From the NCBI RefSeq assembly GCF_001927245.1, contig NZ_MJUX01000001.1, forward strand, positions 744,001-808,000: a DNA stretch of 64,000 nt, in the 5' to 3' direction. The position numbers were made by a program, and so were the translations under genes. The stretch is from Acuticoccus yangtzensis. Its GTDB lineage: Bacteria; Pseudomonadota; Alphaproteobacteria; Rhizobiales; Amorphaceae. Of this stretch, positions 51,934-60,969 are shown piece by piece (position 1 is the first letter of the stretch; each line of letters begins with the position of its first letter). The notes under the pieces are model-generated. The model had not been told where the DNA came from, did no database searches, and worked only from the letters and a program-made list of their open reading frames with translations.

Positions 51934-52464
51934 CGTTGTCCTCCTGGGTCATGGCGGCGCTGGGTGCACCGGCCTCGGCCTGCACCCCGTGTTCCGCAGC
52001 GAGCTTAAGAGCGCCCAGAATTGAATCCAATCGAGTTGCGTGCACAAATGTTTGCCCTGATCACAATTTAGCCATAGAGGCCCATCGGCGGCTGTTTCAC
52101 CCGCGATCGGCGCCGGCTCCACCCGCCCGTGCCGCGTCGGATGGCAACCCTCACGATCCAGTGCAAAGATTTGCGTCATTTCGTGAATTACAGGCGCCAA
52201 TACTTTCGGCCGACTGCCAACATGCGACTGGGCGCCCCAAATCGCGTCCGAAAAGCCCGCAGAAAGGGCGATCCCGCCGCAGCAATTTTGCAGCCGCCCT
52301 CAAGCGCTTTGACAGATCGAATTTTGCGTATTGTACTCACTTGCCGGTGCGTCTGATCCGGTGCCGCGCGGGCCGGCGCGTTCCCCTCCCCCACGGCCCG
52401 CCGACCGCCCCCATCGACGGCCAACCTCACGGCCCGTCCGCCCGCACAACCAATGGAGCCGCTC
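51934..52464. other. divergent regulatory region between the two amidase transcription units
   Basis: 531 bases without a gene. It separates the minus-strand binding-protein operon from the plus-strand atzG-like/amidase unit and should contain both promoters. An AT-rich block at about 52018-52075 holds the palindrome listed separately. A second AT-rich patch at about 52310-52345 (ATTTTGCGTATTGTACTC) is a likely promoter for the plus-strand unit. Confidence 0.6.
52036..52047. promoter_or_regulatory. candidate GntR/FCD operator
   Basis: TTGCGTGCACAA is a near-perfect palindrome (one mismatch) of the T-G-T-n-A-C-A type bound by FCD-subfamily GntR regulators. It lies about 100 bases upstream of the binding-protein start; the regulator at 38537 is the last gene of that operon. 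A similar core, TTGCACGCAA, is at 59430 before allA. Confidence 0.4.
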
Positions 52465-52665
52465 ATGGACGATCCCAACGATCCCGCCGTTTCGCGCGAA
52501 ATGCTGGCCACGCTTCTGGCTCACGCCGGGCTCGACCCCGCGCCGCAGCAATTCGAGGAAATGCTCGCCGCCGCCCAGTACCTGAAGGAGATGACGGACC
52601 GGCTGAAGCGCGACTTCACCTTCGCCGACGAGCCCGCCCACGCCTTCAACGCCGCCCGCTTCTAG
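52465..52665 (+). CDS. AtzG/GatC-like small amidase subunit (second copy)
   Basis: 66 residues from the ATG at MDDPNDPAVS, six bases after a GGAG; an ATG 12 bases earlier is also in frame. Helical body (ETLLAHAGLD-type, then QYLKEMTDRLKRDF) and a C-terminal DEPAHAFNAARF tail like that of the first copy. Encoded 26 bases before amidase E, the arrangement of atzG-atzE. Too short for standard similarity alone, so the call rests on size, tail and context. Confidence 0.65.
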   Translation: MDDPNDPAVSREMLATLLAHAGLDPAPQQFEEMLAAAQYLKEMTDRLKRDFTFADEPAHAFNAARF

Positions 52666-52691
52666 CCGCGCCCGAACCGGAGCCCCTCCCC

Positions 52692-54098
52692 ATGGACACC
52701 TTCCTCAGCGCGGCCGAGATCGCCGCCCGCTACCGCAACAAGAGCCTGTCGCCGACCGAGTACACCAAGGCCTGCCTCGCCAGGATCGAAGCGCTCGACC
52801 CGCTCTTGAACAGCTTCATCACGCTGACGCCCGAGCGCGCCCTCGCCGACGCCGCCGCCGCCGAGGCCGACTTCGCCCGCGGCGTCGACCGCGGCCCGAT
52901 GCAAGGCATCCCCTACGGCCAGAAGGACATCGTCGAGACCGCCGGCATCCGCACCACCGGCCAGTCCAAAAGCCTCTCTGGCCACGTGCCCACGGCCGAT
53001 GCGGTGGTGGAAACGAAGCTGCGCGAGGGCGGCGGCGTGCTCCTCGGAAAAACCACCACGTGGGAATTCGCCCACGGCGGCCCGTCCTGGGACGTGGTCG
53101 CCCCGCCGGCCGCCAACCCGTGGAACCCGGCGCACCATCCGGCAGGCTCCTCGTCCGGCACCGGCTCGGCCATCGCCGCGGGGTTCATGCCCGTCGGCAT
53201 CGGCACCGACACGGGCGGGTCCATCCGCATGCCCGCCGCCGCCTGCGGCACCGCGGGGCTGAAGGCCACCTATGGCCGCGTCAGCCGCCGCGGCGTCTTC
53301 CCCAACAGCTTCAGCCACGACCACGTCGGCCCGCTCGGCTGGACGGCGATGGACGCGGCGATGATGCTCTCCGTCATCGCCGGCTTCGACCCGCTCGACC
53401 CCGGCAGCGCCGACGAGCCCGTGCCCGCCTACCACACCCTGCTGGACGGCGACCTGAAGGGCACCATCATCGGCGTTCCCTGGCACTGGCTGGACGAGGC
53501 GAAGACCCCGGACGAGACCAGAGCCGCCTTCGAGGCAGCGCTCACCGTCTTCACCGAGGCGGGCGCCACCATCGTCCCCGTCACCCTGCCCAGCCTGCAG
53601 GACTTCTCCGACGCCAAGAAGGTGGTGTCGATGACCGAGCTCTACGCGATCCACCGCAAGACGCTGATCGAGACGCCGGAGCTTCTCGGCGAGAGCCTGC
53701 GCTACCGCATCCAGTGCGGCGCCCTCATCCGCGCCGAGGACTATGTTCAGGCGCTGCGCTGGCGCACCCAGCTCACCCGCGCCACCCAGGCCGTGTTCAA
53801 GACCGTCGACCTCATCCTGACGCCGACGATGGACCCCGCCGGCAAGCTGGAGCCGACGCCGCACGAGTGGTTGTTTACGCACACGTCCTTCACGACCGCG
53901 TTCAACACCACCGGCAACCCCGCCCTCTCGGTCTGCAACGGCTTCAACACGGCCGGGATTCCCTTCTCGCTGCAGATCGTCGGCCGCAATTTCGACGAGG
54001 TGGCGACGCTGAAGGCCGGCCACGTCTATGAACAGATGACCACCTGGCGCGCCGCACGGCCGAAGCTGGAGGAATTCGCCGCCGCCGAAGCGGCCTGA
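52692..54098 (+). CDS. amidase-signature family enzyme E (AtzE-like partner)
   Basis: 468 residues from the ATG at MDTFLSAAEI; a much longer frame upstream is non-coding. Triad K78 (YGQKDIV), S153 (AGSSSGTG) and S177 (TGGSIRMPA) is intact. AtzE hydrolyses 1-carboxybiuret together with AtzG. Here the small subunit is co-encoded, but no cyanuric acid hydrolase (AtzD) is in the window, so the substrate may be a different ureido or amide compound. Confidence 0.88.
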   Translation: MDTFLSAAEIAARYRNKSLSPTEYTKACLARIEALDPLLNSFITLTPERALADAAAAEADFARGVDRGPMQGIPYGQKDIVETAGIRTTGQSKSLSGHVPTADAVVETKLREGGGVLLGKTTTWEFAHGGPSWDVVAPPAANPWNPAHHPAGSSSGTGSAIAAGFMPVGIGTDTGGSIRMPAAACGTAGLKATYGRVSRRGVFPNSFSHDHVGPLGWTAMDAAMMLSVIAGFDPLDPGSADEPVPAYHTLLDGDLKGTIIGVPWHWLDEAKTPDETRAAFEAALTVFTEAGATIVPVTLPSLQDFSDAKKVVSMTELYAIHRKTLIETPELLGESLRYRIQCGALIRAEDYVQALRWRTQLTRATQAVFKTVDLILTPTMDPAGKLEPTPHEWLFTHTSFTTAFNTTGNPALSVCNGFNTAGIPFSLQIVGRNFDEVATLKAGHVYEQMTTWRAARPKLEEFAAAEAA

Positions 54099-54120
54099 GC
54101 CACGCCCGCCGGACACCACG

Positions 54121-54302
54121 CGCCCGGCTCCCCCTCCCACCGGGCGCCCCGTGCGCCCGGCTCCCCCTCCCGCCGGGCGCCCCGTGCGCCCGGATCTTTC
54201 TCCCACCGGGCGCCCCGTGCGCCCGGATCTTTCTCCCACCGGGCGCCGATCCCTCGCGCCCGGCCTCTCCTGCCGGCCGCCGATCCCGCGCGCCCGGCTC
54301 TT
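54121..54302 (+). repeat. 33-bp tandem repeat array of GC hairpins
   Basis: Three exact-length units (54139-54171, 54172-54204, 54205-54237) plus degenerate flanking copies. Each unit contains CCGGGCG and CGCCCGG as a 7-bp inverted repeat with loop CCCCGTG: hairpins at 54140-54160, 54173-54193 and 54206-54226, and a decayed one at 54239-54263. Units two and three are followed by ATCTTTCTCCC, giving a terminator-like look. The array lies between the amidase E and EamA genes. Confidence 0.85.
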
Positions 54303-54317
54303 CAACGGACGAAACCC

Positions 54318-55217
54318 TTGCTCTCAGACTGGATGTGGGTGGCCTTCACCCTGATCGGCGCCGCGGCACAGACCGCCCGAAACTCGATGCAAAAAGAGCT
54401 GACCACCACCCTCGGCACGGTCGGCGCCACCCACGTCCGCTTCCTTTACGGGCTCCCCTTCGCCCTTCTCTTCCTCGGCCTCATCTCGATCTTCGTCGGC
54501 ACGCCGCCCTCCATCCTCGACCCGGCCTTCCTCGTCTGGACGGCGGCGGGCGGCATGACGCAGATCATCGCCACCGGCCTGCTGCTGGCGGCGATGCGCA
54601 TGCGCTCCTTCGTGGTGGCGATCACCTATTCCAAGATCGAGCCGGTCTTCGTGCTGCTGTTCGCGGCGATCTTCCTGCAGGACCTGCCGACCCACCTCGC
54701 CGCGGCCGGCGTGTTCATCGCCACCTCCGGCGTGGTCGCGATGTCGTGGCCCGCGAAGGGGGCGGCCATCGGCGCCTTCGCCAGCACCGCGATGGGCCTC
54801 GGCTCCGGCGCGGGGTTCGCGCTGTCGGCGGTGTTCTATCGCGGCGGCATCCTCGACCTTCCGGACGGCAGCTTCGTGGTCAACGCCTCCACCACGTTGT
54901 GCGTGGCCCTGGCTGTGCAGTCGGCCACCATCACCGCCTACCTCCTCATCGCCGACCGCGCGGTTCTGCGCGCCCTCCTCGCCTCGTGGCGCGCGTCGGC
55001 GCCCGCCGGCTTCTGCGGCGCCTTCGCCTCGCAATTCTGGTTCCTCGCCTTCGCGGTGCAGAGCGCCTCGCTGGTGCGCGCCCTCGCCCTCGTCGAGATC
55101 GTCTTCGCCCAGATCATCTCGCGGCGGATCTTCCGCCAGTCCACCTCGGCCAAGGAGTATGCCGGGATCGGCCTCATCACCGCAGGCGTCCTCGTCATCC
55201 TTCTCGGCTCGCGCTGA
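54318..55217 (+). CDS. EamA/DMT-family transporter
   Basis: 299 residues with ten hydrophobic helices in two EamA repeats. The first half has MRFLYGLPFALLFL-type sequence and the second has LVRALALVEIVFAQIISRR. The frame begins at a TTG at 54318; an ATG at 54333 is a possible start that would shorten the first helix slightly. Probably an exporter of amino-acid-like or amide metabolites, placed downstream of amidase E. The hairpin repeats separate the two, so they may be transcribed separately. Confidence 0.85.
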   Translation: MLSDWMWVAFTLIGAAAQTARNSMQKELTTTLGTVGATHVRFLYGLPFALLFLGLISIFVGTPPSILDPAFLVWTAAGGMTQIIATGLLLAAMRMRSFVVAITYSKIEPVFVLLFAAIFLQDLPTHLAAAGVFIATSGVVAMSWPAKGAAIGAFASTAMGLGSGAGFALSAVFYRGGILDLPDGSFVVNASTTLCVALAVQSATITAYLLIADRAVLRALLASWRASAPAGFCGAFASQFWFLAFAVQSASLVRALALVEIVFAQIISRRIFRQSTSAKEYAGIGLITAGVLVILLGSR

Positions 55218-55233
55218 GGCCGCAGCCGGCGGG

Positions 55234-56049
55234 TCATACCCGCCGGTTCAGCCCCACCAGGCGGTTCATGACGACCAGCAGCACCGACGTCACCACGATG
55301 AGCACACCCGAAGCCGCCGCCACCCGCACGTCGAGCGAGGATTCCATCATCCCCCACAAACGGATCGGCAGCATGTCCGTGCGCGCATTGGACAGGAAGA
55401 GCGAGATCGGCACGTTGTCCATCGACGCCACGAAGGCGAGGAAGGCCCCCGCCGCCATGCCGGGCGCGATCACCGGCAGAACCACCCGCCTGAAGGTGTA
55501 GAAGGACGACGCGCCGAGTGAGGCTGACGAGTCGATCAGCGCCCGGTCGAGCTGTGACAGGCTCGCCGACACGGTGCGGATGACGAACGGGATCACCACG
55601 ACGAGGTGGCCCGCCGTCAGCCACGTCAGCGACGGGCGTTGGCGCAGCATGGTGACGATGATCAGCGCGGCGAGGCCGAAGGACAACATCGGCAGCACCA
55701 AGGGCGACATGAACGCGGTGTCGAGTGCGCGCCCGGCTGCCCCCCTGTGCCGGTCCAGCCACAGCGCCGCCAGGGTGCCGATCAGCATCGCGAGCCCCGC
55801 CGCCGACCCCGCCACCTGCAGCGAGTTCAGCGCCGCGCTGTGGATGTGGCCGGACTGCACCGGGTCGAACAGCGCCTCGTACCAGCGGAACGACAGCCCC
55901 GTGGGCGGGAACTTCAAGCTCGCGGCCGAGGTGAGCGAGATGGCCAGCACGACGAGCACCGGCACCACAAGGATGGCGATGGCGAGCCCGCCTATGGCGC
56001 CGATCACCGCATAATAGGACACGTCGGCGAAGGATCGTGTGGTGCGCAT
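55234..56049 (-). CDS. polyamine-type ABC permease (PotC-like)
   Basis: 271 residues with six helices. The permease loop IDSSASLGASSFYTFRRVVLP fits the PotC/spermidine-putrescine family. It is the last gene of an ATPase - binding protein - permease - permease operon. Cargo in the family ranges over polyamines, GABA and related amines. Confidence 0.9.
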   Translation of the reverse strand: MRTTRSFADVSYYAVIGAIGGLAIAILVVPVLVVLAISLTSAASLKFPPTGLSFRWYEALFDPVQSGHIHSAALNSLQVAGSAAGLAMLIGTLAALWLDRHRGAAGRALDTAFMSPLVLPMLSFGLAALIIVTMLRQRPSLTWLTAGHLVVVIPFVIRTVSASLSQLDRALIDSSASLGASSFYTFRRVVLPVIAPGMAAGAFLAFVASMDNVPISLFLSNARTDMLPIRLWGMMESSLDVRVAAASGVLIVVTSVLLVVMNRLVGLNRRV

Positions 56050-56064
56050 AAGGCCTCCAGGCCC

Positions 56065-56934
56065 TCAGGTCCGCGCCAGGCGGCCGAGGGCGCTGATCAA
56101 AGTGAGTATGCCGAGCACGGTGACGAGGAGCGCGATCGAGACCACCGCCGCGAACGGCCAGTCATAGACCACCAGCGCCTGCTGCCAGATGACGAGTGGC
56201 ATGTAGATGAGCCGTCCCCCGCCGATCACGCTTTGCGAGATGAAGGCGGCCGTGGAGCTGGCGAAAACGAGCAGGCTCCCCGCGATCAGCCCCGGCACGG
56301 ACAAGGGCAGGATCACGCGGAACATCGTGCGCCAGCGCGAGGCGCCCAGCGCGTGCGACGCGTCCAGAATGTTGGGGTCGATCCGCGCCATCACCGACAG
56401 CAGCGGCAGAAGCATCAACGGCAGCTCTATCTGGGCCAGCGAGATCACGAGGCCGAGTTCCGTCTGCAACAGGCGCAACGGCGCGGCGCTGAGGCCGAGC
56501 GACATCACCGCCCAGTTCACCAGCCCCTCGTTGCCCAGGATGACGATCCACGCGAACGTGCGCACCACCACCGAAAGGAGCAGCGGCAGGACGATCGCAA
56601 ACAACATGAGCGAGCGCACCCGCGGCCCGCACGAGAGGTAGATGACGCCGGTGCAGAAGCCGAGCACCACCGTCAGCGCCACCGTCTTCACGCCGAGCAT
56701 CACCGTGTCGAGCACCACGTTCCAGTAGAACGGGTCGCCGAGGAAGCGCGCCCACATGGCGACGCCCGTCACCTCCATGTTCTGGTCGTTGTGGAACGAC
56801 ACCCACAAGAGGAGAACGAGCGGGCCGCAGAAGAAGCCGATGAACAACAGGCCCATCGGCACGATCAGCGGCCAGTCGCCGGAGAGGCGGGGAAGGCGCC
56901 GGGCGCCCTCCCCTTGTGTGGCGGTCAGGCTCAA
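56065..56934 (-). CDS. polyamine-type ABC permease (PotB-like)
   Basis: 289 residues with six helices and loop DASHALGASRWRTMFRVILP. The start overlaps the stop of the binding-protein gene as ATGA (coupled). It pairs with the PotC-like permease. Confidence 0.9.
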   Translation of the reverse strand: MSLTATQGEGARRLPRLSGDWPLIVPMGLLFIGFFCGPLVLLLWVSFHNDQNMEVTGVAMWARFLGDPFYWNVVLDTVMLGVKTVALTVVLGFCTGVIYLSCGPRVRSLMLFAIVLPLLLSVVVRTFAWIVILGNEGLVNWAVMSLGLSAAPLRLLQTELGLVISLAQIELPLMLLPLLSVMARIDPNILDASHALGASRWRTMFRVILPLSVPGLIAGSLLVFASSTAAFISQSVIGGGRLIYMPLVIWQQALVVYDWPFAAVVSIALLVTVLGILTLISALGRLART

Positions 56935-57977
56935 GCCGCAACTTCCCGGTTGAAGCGCTCGATCCAGCCCGGACGCAGCGGATTGATCTGCGTCCAGTCG
57001 TGACGAACGAAGTCGTTCATGGCGTCGAGCGAGGTCATCGGCAGGGTGTCCAGCAGCGGCACGTCGCTGTTCACGGGGATGAAGTTGTACGGCTCCTGCA
57101 TCAGCGCCTCCTGGACGCCGGCCGAAATCACCGTGTCGATATAGGCGTAGGCGTTGTCGAGGTTCTCAGCGCCGTCGATGATGTGCATCGTCGTCACAAA
57201 GGCGATGGCGCCGGTGTCCGGAACCGCGAACTCGATGTCGACGCCGCGGCCCTTCAGGCTCGCGACCGTCTGGGTGTTGGTGTACATCACGTCGATCTCG
57301 CCCTGCTGGAAGAGACCGGCCATGGCCGACGGCTGCGCCACCGCCGCGATCTTCGGCAGCACCTCTTTGATCTTCTCCATCGCCGGATCGATGTCGGTCA
57401 GCGAGCCGCCGAAGGCCTTGGCGATCTCGATCAGCGACGTGGTGCCGAAGGTGGTCTGGAAGCCGGTCAGGCCGAGGCGCGACACGTAGGGCTCCTCGAA
57501 GAGCTGCGCCCAGCCGGTCGGCGGAGTGTCGAACTTCGTCGGGTTGTAGGCGATGCCCACCACCTGCGCGGCGACCGGGATCGCCATTTCGGACACGAAC
57601 ACCTGCGGCAGCTTGTCGGCGTTTTTCAGCTTGGAGGTGTCGATCGGCTGGTAGAGGCCCATCTCGGCGCCGGTCGCGGCCGGGCCGGGGTCGAGCACGA
57701 AGACGTCGAACGGCGGCAGGGCGCGGGCGGCGCGCGCTTTGGCGATCTGGTCGACGGCGTAGGCCGGGTCGAACTCGACGGTGACGCCGGCGGCCTCCTG
57801 CAGCGCCGGGGCGACGATGGAGCGGAAGGATTCCTCCCACGTTCCCGGATAGATGGCAGCGATCACCGAGCCCGAGGCGAGCGCGCTGGTGCCCCACAGC
57901 GAGGCGGTCGCGGCCGTGGCGGCGGCGCCGCCCGATGCGGCCAGGAATTTGCGGCGATTGAGGGTGAACGCGGTCAT
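56931..57977 (-). CDS. polyamine-type ABC substrate-binding protein (PotD/F-like)
   Basis: 348 residues from the ATG at MTAFTLNRRKF. The leader has NRRKFLAASGG, a twin-arginine-like export signal, cleaved near SALA. Extracellular solute-binding domain of the spermidine/putrescine class (IYPGTWEESFRSIVAPAL; EIDVMYTNTQTVA). Ligand not determined. Confidence 0.9.
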   Translation of the reverse strand: MTAFTLNRRKFLAASGGAAATAATASLWGTSALASGSVIAAIYPGTWEESFRSIVAPALQEAAGVTVEFDPAYAVDQIAKARAARALPPFDVFVLDPGPAATGAEMGLYQPIDTSKLKNADKLPQVFVSEMAIPVAAQVVGIAYNPTKFDTPPTGWAQLFEEPYVSRLGLTGFQTTFGTTSLIEIAKAFGGSLTDIDPAMEKIKEVLPKIAAVAQPSAMAGLFQQGEIDVMYTNTQTVASLKGRGVDIEFAVPDTGAIAFVTTMHIIDGAENLDNAYAYIDTVISAGVQEALMQEPYNFIPVNSDVPLLDTLPMTSLDAMNDFVRHDWTQINPLRPGWIERFNREVAA

Positions 57978-58034
57978 GTCGGGTCTCCTTGGAGGGGGTC
58001 GCTGCGGGGGGTGAAGTTGACGTGTCGAAGCGGC

Positions 58035-58057
58035 GGCCCGCGCCTGAGGTGCGGGCC
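58035..58057 (-). other. hairpin between potA-like and binding-protein genes
   Basis: GGCCCGC pairs with GCGGGCC around a nine-base loop in the 186-base gap between the ATPase and binding-protein genes. A second stem, GGCCGGC/GCCGGCC at 58151-58173, encloses the ATPase stop codon. Neither has a T-run, so mRNA stabilisation or processing is more likely than termination. Confidence 0.45.
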
Positions 58058-58163
58058 CTTTCGGACGATGGGCGCGGCCAGGCGAAGCGAGGCCGCGGTA
58101 CGGGGTGTGGCGGGCCGGCACGCGGGGGCCGCGGGCCGGCGGGTGGGCAAGGCCGGCCGGGTC

Positions 58164-59324
58164 TCAGCCGGCCGGGGCGGGGAAGATCGCGGGCCGCGCG
58201 TCCGGCGTGAGCCCGCAATAATGCTGGCCGTTGCCGAGCGGAGGCGCACCGGCGCGCAAGCGCACCAGCTTCACGTCCGCCCCGTCACGGGTCTGAAGGT
58301 CGAGCACGGAATTGCCGCCGACCGGCAGCTCCAGCCGGCAGGTGACCGGGAAGAGCCCCTCCCCCGGCGCGTGGGCGATGTGAAGCTGCTCCGGCCGCAC
58401 CGAGACGAGAACGCGCGATCCGGCCGGCCCGCCCGCCCCTGCGACGGTGAGGCGCCCGCCCGCGTCGAGATCGACGGTGGTGCCGGTCGGCCCGGTCGCC
58501 GCCACCGTTCCCGCGAGCAGGTTCGAGGAGCCGATGAAGGAGTTCACGAACAGCGTTTCGGGCCGGTCATAGACCTCCACCGGCGTGCCGAGCTGCTCGA
58601 TCCGCCCCTTGTTCATCACCGCCACGCGGTCGGCGACGCTCATCGCCTCCTCCTGGTCGTGGGTGACGAGGATCGCGGTGAGGCCGAGGTCGCGCTGCAG
58701 GCGCTTCAGCTCGATCTGCATGTCGAGCCGCAGGTTCTTGTCCAGCGCGGCGAACGGCTCGTCGAGCAGCAGGATGCCCGGCTCGATCGCGAGCGCACGG
58801 GCGAGCGCCACGCGCTGCTGCTGACCGCCCGAAAGCTCGCGCGGGCGGCGCCGCGCGAAGGCGCTCATCTGCACCACCTCCAAGAAGCGGGCGACGCTGT
58901 CCTTGATCTGCCGGCGCGAGCGGCCGCGCGCGGCAAGGCCGTAGCCGACATTCTGCGACACGCTCATGTGCGGGAAGAGCGCGTAATTCTGGAACACGAT
59001 GCCGATGCCGCGGCGCCCCGCGGGCACCCGGTCCACCGGCGCGCCGTCGACGCGCACGTTGCCCTCGGTGTGGTTCAGGAACCCGGCGATGACGCGCAGC
59101 AGCGTGGTCTTGCCGCAGCCGGACGGCCCGAGGAGCGCGACCACCTCGCCCGCCTTCACGCTGAGCGACACGTCGTCGAGCGCGCGGAAGCCGCCATAGC
59201 TGTGGCTGACTCGCTCGACGTCGAGCGTCGCGCCACGGCGAGCGGGCTCGGTGGGAACGGCCGGAGTCGGGCGGGCGTCCGGCGGGCCGGATGTCTGCGC
59301 GGCGAGGCCGCTGTGGGCGTTCAT
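58164..59324 (-). CDS. polyamine-type ABC transporter ATPase (PotA-like)
   Basis: 386 residues. Walker A GPSGCGKT (66-73), signature LSGGQQQR, Walker B ILLLDEPF, and the C-terminal TOBE-type beta domain from about residue 285. Residues 1-30 are a Pro/Ala-rich extension. First gene of the pot-like operon, divergent from allA over 231 bases. Confidence 0.9.
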   Translation of the reverse strand: MNAHSGLAAQTSGPPDARPTPAVPTEPARRGATLDVERVSHSYGGFRALDDVSLSVKAGEVVALLGPSGCGKTTLLRVIAGFLNHTEGNVRVDGAPVDRVPAGRRGIGIVFQNYALFPHMSVSQNVGYGLAARGRSRRQIKDSVARFLEVVQMSAFARRRPRELSGGQQQRVALARALAIEPGILLLDEPFAALDKNLRLDMQIELKRLQRDLGLTAILVTHDQEEAMSVADRVAVMNKGRIEQLGTPVEVYDRPETLFVNSFIGSSNLLAGTVAATGPTGTTVDLDAGGRLTVAGAGGPAGSRVLVSVRPEQLHIAHAPGEGLFPVTCRLELPVGGNSVLDLQTRDGADVKLVRLRAGAPPLGNGQHYCGLTPDARPAIFPAPAG

Positions 59325-59429
59325 AAGGTCCGTCCAAATGGGTCGCCGGCCGGGAAGCGGCCGACGTCCGACAGACTACCGATGCTGAGAAAAATCGCAT
59401 GAGCAAAAGGAATGCAAATTGGTGAAATT

Positions 59430-59439
59430 TTGCACGCAA
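59430..59439. promoter_or_regulatory. candidate operator before allA
   Basis: TTGCACGCAA shares the nine-base core TTGCGTGCA (reverse strand) with the palindrome at 52036. It lies between two copies of ATTGGTGA (59418 and 59452) in the 231-base divergent region of the pot-like operon and allA. Comparative data were not available. Confidence 0.3.
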
Positions 59440-59555
59440 TTCTGTGTGCGATTGGTGACATAGTATGGAGAGCCGCCCGCGACCCCACGCGAACGGACCC
59501 GCCCGCCCCCGCCGCACCGGCCTCCTCGCGCCGGCCCGGCCGCGATGAGAGACGT

Positions 59556-60032
59556 GTGACAGACATCAAGATCGAACCCCTGACGGCCGAGGCCTTCGCC
59601 CTCTTCGGCGACGTTTTCACTCCGCCCGAGACGCCCGGCCGGCTCTACTGCGCCGACGCGCTGGCGAACCTCAGGCCCGGCGCCAAACCCAGCCTGTCCC
59701 TCGCCCACAAGGACGCCGTCGCCACCCTGCCGCTGACCGTCACGCAGATGGAGCGGCACGAGTTCTCCTCGCAGACCTTCGTGCCGATGCAGGACGCCGG
59801 GATGCTGGTGATCGTCGCCCCGCACGCGGCGGACGGCGGGCCGGACATGGGCCACGCGCGCGCCTTCCTCTCCTCGGGACGCACCGGGATCACCTACGGC
59901 GCCAACGTCTGGCACCACCCCTTCACCCTGGTGTCCGGTGCGCCGGGCGCCTTCGCAATCTTCATGTGGCTGGAAGGCGGCGCCGGCGACGAGGAATTCG
60001 TGGACGTGCCGCACCACATCGTCAGGGCCTGA
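59556..60032 (+). CDS. allA: ureidoglycolate lyase
   Basis: 158 residues from a GTG (VTDIKIEPLTAEAF), which gives the normal length of the family; the upstream in-frame ATG adds a low-complexity lead. The core has SSQTFVPMQ, the HPF-containing segment GANVWHHPFTL and a C-terminal EEFVDVP. It splits ureidoglycolate to glyoxylate and urea, the last step of allantoin breakdown. It is followed after two bases by puuE. Confidence 0.92.
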   Translation: MTDIKIEPLTAEAFALFGDVFTPPETPGRLYCADALANLRPGAKPSLSLAHKDAVATLPLTVTQMERHEFSSQTFVPMQDAGMLVIVAPHAADGGPDMGHARAFLSSGRTGITYGANVWHHPFTLVSGAPGAFAIFMWLEGGAGDEEFVDVPHHIVRA

Positions 60033-60034
60033 GA

Positions 60035-60937
60035 ATGAGCTACGACCGCGACCTGATCGGCTATGCCGACACCCCGCCCGACCCCAAGTGGCCGAACGGC
60101 GCCCGCCTCGCCATCAACTTCGTGATGAACTACGAGGAAGGCTCCGAGCCCTCCGTGCAGGACGGCGAGGACTACACCGAGACCGCGCTCACCGAAGCGC
60201 CGATCGACCCCGGCGTCGGCGGGCGCGACCTCGCCGGCGAAGGCATGTTCGCCTATGGCTCGCGCGTCGGCTTCTGGCGGCTGATGCGGCTGTTCCAGGA
60301 GCGCGGCCTGCCGATGACCGTGTTCGGCTGCGCGCTCGCCTTGGAGCGAAACCCGCGCGCCGCCGCCGCCATCCGCGATTCGGGCTTCGACGTATGCTGC
60401 CACGGCTGGCGCTGGGTGCCGCACTACCACCTCAGCGAGGAGGAGGAGCGCGAGCACATCCGCAAAGCTATCGCCTCGCTGAAGGAGACGGTGGGTGAGC
60501 GCCCGCTCGGCTGGTATTGCCGCTACGGCCCCAGCGTGAACACGCGCCGCCTGGTGCGCGAAGAGGGCGGCTTCCTCTACGACAGCGACGCCTATGACGA
60601 CGAGCTGCCCTACTGGGTGAGCGACGCGGACGGCCCGCATCTGGTGGTGCCCTACTCGCTCACCCACAACGACGGGAAATTCAACCGCGGCGGCATCGCC
60701 ACCGGGGCCGAGTTCTTCGAGTATCTGAAGGAGGCCTTCGACATGCTCTACCACGAGGGCAAGACGACGCCGAAGATGATGTCGGTCGGCATGCACATGC
60801 GCCTCGTCGGCCATCCGGGCCGCGCGTCCGGCGTCGCCAAGTTCCTCGACTATGTGCAGAGCCACGAGGACGTGTGGGTGACCCGGCGCGTCGACATCGC
60901 CCGCCACTGGCATGAGACGCACCCGTTCGGCGGGTAA
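60035..60937 (+). CDS. puuE: allantoinase, PuuE (polysaccharide deacetylase-fold) type
   Basis: 300 residues from the ATG at MSYDRDLIGY. A NodB-like fold with NYEEGSEPS and CCHGWRWVPHYHLSEEEER is diagnostic for PuuE, a metal-dependent or metal-independent allantoinase unrelated to AllB. It opens allantoin to allantoate. Together with AllA it implies purine or ureide degradation; no allantoicase (alc/allC) was found in the window. Confidence 0.93.
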   Translation: MSYDRDLIGYADTPPDPKWPNGARLAINFVMNYEEGSEPSVQDGEDYTETALTEAPIDPGVGGRDLAGEGMFAYGSRVGFWRLMRLFQERGLPMTVFGCALALERNPRAAAAIRDSGFDVCCHGWRWVPHYHLSEEEEREHIRKAIASLKETVGERPLGWYCRYGPSVNTRRLVREEGGFLYDSDAYDDELPYWVSDADGPHLVVPYSLTHNDGKFNRGGIATGAEFFEYLKEAFDMLYHEGKTTPKMMSVGMHMRLVGHPGRASGVAKFLDYVQSHEDVWVTRRVDIARHWHETHPFGG

Positions 60938-60940
60938 GAG

Positions 60941-60966
60941 GATGGGGCCGCCGCGGCGGCCCCATC
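60941..60966. terminator. palindromic hairpin between convergent puuE and ABC genes
   Basis: GATGGGGCCGCC and GGCGGCCCCATC form a 12-bp perfect palindrome around GC, between two convergent stops. No T-run on either side, so termination strength is uncertain. Confidence 0.5.
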
Positions 60967-60969
60967 GCC

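Noticed and set aside
51936-52691. Apparent 250-residue N-terminal extension of amidase E
   Set aside because: It runs through the divergent promoter region and over the small AtzG-like gene; the amidase family begins at the ATG at 52692.
54121-54302. 33-bp repeats as a CRISPR array
   Set aside because: Units are contiguous with no spacers and no cas genes are present.
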